A stretch of 14,290 bases of DNA from JAGOPO01 sp038065515 (GTDB lineage Bacteria > Patescibacteriota > Minisyncoccia > 2-02-FULL-40-12 > GWA2-44-9): NCBI GenBank assembly GCA_038065515.1, contig JBBTQV010000007.1, positions 1-14,290 of the forward strand, given 5' to 3'. Shown piece by piece: positions 13,524 to 14,290 of the stretch. Below the pieces are notes generated by a model. The model was not told the origin of the DNA and made no database searches. It was given only the letters and a program-made list of their open reading frames with translations. A program made the position numbers and the translations under genes. The first letter of the stretch is position 1. Each line of letters starts with the position of its first letter.

Positions 13524-14237
13524 CGGATATGTTAACAACAATGTGTTGCGGCACATGCTGTGCCCTGCATGTCGCCATGCAGTTCGGACTATATCTTCCC
13601 CTGGTCAGCGGTTTACCTGACTGGAGTCCGACGTATAGTCTCTGAGGATTCAAGAACTTTCGGATATCGTTTCCGGTTCATGGTTGCGATAAGTTTTCCG
13701 ATTCGATCCATCCCGCCAATGGCGAGATGTTTTTTCTTCAATACGAGCCGTACGATCTTCTTGAATACCAGAAAGTCGTTTCGTTTTGCCGTACGCAGGG
13801 GATGCTGCTCAAAGAATGGAATGATGATTTCATTCAATTCATTCAGCGCGCGTACGCAGTACTTAAGGACATCTTCCCGATGATTGTCATGCCTCCGATT
13901 GCGATTAATGTACCCGCATCCGAAGAACTTTTCTAACAATTCGAGAGACGCCCGACTGCGCTCGCCCTGCGTCACCACAAACTCGCAGAAAACTTGATAT
14001 CCAACCCGCCGCGTGGCGGTCGGATTGCGGAAGATGCTCACAGTGAAGCACCCCTCGCCATCGACAAACCCTATCACCCATCCCGTCAATTCTTGTCTTT
14101 CCTGCTGATTGCCTGCGCCTGTGCGTTTTTCACTGGATAACATATGGTAGCATTGTACCTTATGTTATCCGAGTACGCCAGGATTCTCAGGTGTTCCAGC
14201 ATTTAGTCGGATTTTGGTTAAAAGCAGCGTTTAACCT
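13524..14237 (-). mobile_element. Group I intron at 23S position 1931, with endonuclease gene
   Basis: A 714-base insertion between exon ...CTGTCTAAAAGT and AGCGAAATACC, which is the E. coli 1931/1932 junction. The last intron base is G (13524). P1 is visible: exon UAAAAGU (14238-14244) pairs with guide GCUUUUA a few bases into the intron, with a U-G wobble at the splice site. Near the 3' end R (GAGACTATACG, about 13633-13643) and S (AAGATATAGTCC, 13586-13597) form P7. The S element is identical to that in the other intron. Position 1931 is a known group I site in bacteria (Thermotoga, Simkania; from memory). The intron carries an intact endonuclease frame. Confidence 0.93.
13613..14143 (-). 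CDS. LAGLIDADG homing endonuclease (intron-encoded, intact)
   Basis: A 176-aa protein of the single-motif LAGLIDADG type, which works as a homodimer and cuts intron-less 23S genes near the insertion site so that repair copies the intron. The motif LTGWVIGFVDGEGCF is at residues 19-33, with Glu30 in the place of the catalytic acid, followed by a beta-strand pattern (TVSIF...GYQVFCEFVVTQ) and LLEKFFGCGYINRN, all typical of the family. The length is close to I-CreI (163 aa). The start is the ATG at 14143; no Shine-Dalgarno sequence is seen. The C-terminal residues SSETIRRTPVR are encoded by bases that also form the R side of P7, so gene and ribozyme overlap. No in-frame stop or shift is visible. 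Confidence 0.93.
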   Translation of the reverse strand: MLSSEKRTGAGNQQERQELTGWVIGFVDGEGCFTVSIFRNPTATRRVGYQVFCEFVVTQGERSRASLELLEKFFGCGYINRNRRHDNHREDVLKYCVRALNELNEIIIPFFEQHPLRTAKRNDFLVFKKIVRLVLKKKHLAIGGMDRIGKLIATMNRKRYPKVLESSETIRRTPVR

Positions 14238-14290
14238 ACTTTTAGACAGTTATAGTTACTGCCGTCGTTCATCGGCGCTTCGGGCGTCCG

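Larger units (their letters stand above)
11670..14290 (-). rRNA. rrl: 23S ribosomal RNA, 3' part, interrupted by two group I introns
   Basis: The minus strand carries domains IV to VI of 23S rRNA; the 5' part lies beyond the window. Exon pieces are 14238-14290 (ending after E. coli U1931), 12886-13523 (about 1932-2500) and 11670-12052 (2501 to the 3' end). Landmarks are helix 69 (CAGTAACTATAACTG), GACGGAAAGACCCC, CTCCGGGGATAACAGGCT, the peptidyl-transferase segment CGATGTCGGCTC, GGTACGCGAGCTGGGTTC, and the sarcin-ricin loop AGTACGAGAGGACC. The 3' end is set by analogy with E. coli (19 bases after TACTAATG) and may be off by about 20. The middle exon is some 70 bases longer than in E. coli because of helix 79. 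Bases just before the first intron (TAAAAGT where TAAGGT is usual) are atypical. Confidence 0.95.

Overview
The window looks like a chromosomal piece of a bacterium from the Candidate Phyla Radiation (Patescibacteria, Parcubacteria-like). This is inferred from several traits: a 23S rRNA gene split by group I introns that carry LAGLIDADG endonuclease genes, compact RNA polymerase genes, short AT-rich 'atcaaaa / gcatttt' intergenic repeats, and small orphan genes. The genetic code is standard: TAG ends rpoC and the 271-aa membrane protein gene, and TGA ends rodA and others, so UGA-recoding lineages are unlikely. Every confident gene lies on the minus strand, so transcription reads from high to low coordinates.

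In transcription order, the right third (14290 down to 11304) is the 3' part of a 23S rRNA gene followed by 5S rRNA. The 23S is cut by two group I introns. One sits after E. coli position U1931 and carries an intact single-motif LAGLIDADG endonuclease. The other sits after U2500, in the peptidyl-transferase centre, and its endonuclease gene is broken by a single in-frame amber codon. Splice sites can be placed from rRNA conservation, the terminal G of each intron and P1 pairing. The exon between the introns has an enlarged helix 79. The 23S-5S spacer folds into a long stem, and a terminator hairpin closes the unit.

From 11239 down to 9021 is a tight, overlapping cluster: a membrane-anchored extracellular protein, the SEDS glycosyltransferase RodA, and a small protein whose layout resembles the N-terminal lobe of TsaB but which lacks the usual glycine motif. 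A GC-rich, gene-free stretch with hairpins (8839-9020) leads to rpoB and then rpoC. These two are separated by an AT-rich repeat. Below rpoC come two short orphan genes, each followed by a clear intrinsic terminator. The window ends inside the N-terminal part of ftsK.

Together the region joins ribosome RNA production, transcription (RpoB and RpoC form the catalytic core of RNA polymerase), cell-wall elongation (RodA) and chromosome segregation (FtsK). The most unusual content is in the rRNA part and in the TsaB-like gene, whose first codons contain one of the intergenic-type repeats.
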